DNA of 5,409 bases from Acetobacteraceae bacterium. Its GTDB lineage: Bacteria; Pseudomonadota; Alphaproteobacteria; Acetobacterales; Acetobacteraceae. Position 1 is the first letter of the stretch. Every line of letters starts with the position of its first letter. Of the stretch, positions 5,106 through 5,409 are shown piece by piece. The notes beneath the pieces are model-generated. The model saw only the letters and a list, made by a program, of their open reading frames with translations. It did no database searches and was not told the origin of the DNA. The stretch is from positions 17,988-23,396 of the forward strand of contig PLSZ01000679.1 in the NCBI GenBank assembly GCA_003164305.1, read 5' to 3'. Both the position numbers and the translations under genes were made by a program.

Positions 5106-5409
5106 ATGGCGCTTACCTACGAAATCCTCGCCCTCCGCTACGGCATTCTCGATGGCGGACGGTTGCAGTATCAGAACTATATCATCCCCGACGACCATCT
5201 GGCGCCGGACCCGCTCGACTTCCTGGTGTTCGCCATCAAGGGCCCGATCGGCGGCGACAATCCCCGCACGATCGTCATGGACACCGGCTTCAACCCGGTC
5301 TCCGCCCTACGCCGCGGCCGCGAACTGCTGCGCACGCCGGCTCAGGCGCTGCTCGACGCCGGGATCGACCCGGCCGAAACCAAGGACGTGATCCTGACCC
5401 ACATGCACT
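5106..5409 (+). CDS. MBL-fold metallohydrolase, N-acyl homoserine lactonase-like, 3' end beyond the window
   Basis: The first 101 residues are visible and the frame is open at the right edge. The N-terminus (MALTYEILALRYGIL) and the order of elements fit the AHL-lactonase-like branch of the metallo-beta-lactamase superfamily: a strand-rich start, L39-D-F-L-V-F-A-I, a TIVMDTGFNP segment (55-64) with the usual Asp-Thr-Gly turn, then DVILTHMH ending at the edge. H99 and H101 are the first two ligands of the HxHxDH zinc motif; the remaining Asp/His and the distal ligands lie outside. Family members hydrolyse lactones and other esters using two metal ions. Substrate cannot be assigned: quorum-signal lactones are one option, a catabolic lactone fitting the neighbouring PcaC-like protein is another. 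It is transcribed divergently from the PcaC-like and dehydrogenase genes. No signal peptide is seen, so it is probably cytoplasmic. Confidence 0.88.
   Translation, partial: MALTYEILALRYGILDGGRLQYQNYIIPDDHLAPDPLDFLVFAIKGPIGGDNPRTIVMDTGFNPVSALRRGRELLRTPAQALLDAGIDPAETKDVILTHMH

Overview
The window is GC-rich (strong G/C preference at third codon positions) and densely coded. It suggests an alphaproteobacterium. A soil or water Rhodospirillales/Acetobacteraceae-type genome fits the gene mix (a type I secreted adhesin-like protein, Tat-exported proteins, a PcaC-like plus 3-hydroxyisobutyrate dehydrogenase-like pair), but that is inference and no gene here fixes the taxon.

Left half (1-3030), minus strand, read right to left. 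A 547-residue secreted protein (1387-3030) carries two copies of a choice-of-anchor E-like beta domain and a C-terminal type I secretion target. Next come a 77-bp gap containing an imperfect hairpin, a Tat-signal protein with two VOC/glyoxalase-fold domains (365-1309), and a Gly/His-rich lipoprotein that starts inside the stop codon of the VOC gene (ATGA overlap) and runs off the left edge. All three products appear destined to leave the cytoplasm, so this looks like a small envelope or secretion cluster.

Middle (3031-3588): about 560 bp without a credible gene. It holds a plausible promoter and a perfect 12-bp palindrome just upstream of the secreted-protein gene, a large inverted repeat (two 40-bp arms, 38/40 identical, 53-bp spacer) built from CACGGAGAA-like units, and a featureless remainder. 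The inverted repeat separates two transcription units.

Right half (3589-5409): two minus-strand genes 4 bp apart, a PcaC-like carboxymuconolactone decarboxylase family protein (4511-4924) followed by a 3-hydroxyisobutyrate dehydrogenase family oxidoreductase (3589-4506). Across a 181-bp gap, a divergent plus-strand metallo-beta-lactamase-fold hydrolase (5106 onward) resembles the N-acyl homoserine lactonase family and is cut by the right edge inside its HxHxDH metal motif. A lactone-type hydrolase, a decarboxylase-family protein and a beta-hydroxyacid dehydrogenase together suggest a small catabolic locus of unknown substrate.

The most notable items are the duplicated choice-of-anchor E/type I secretion protein and its partners, and the large intergenic inverted repeat. 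I see no clear sign of a wholly new system, RNA gene, CRISPR array or transposase.
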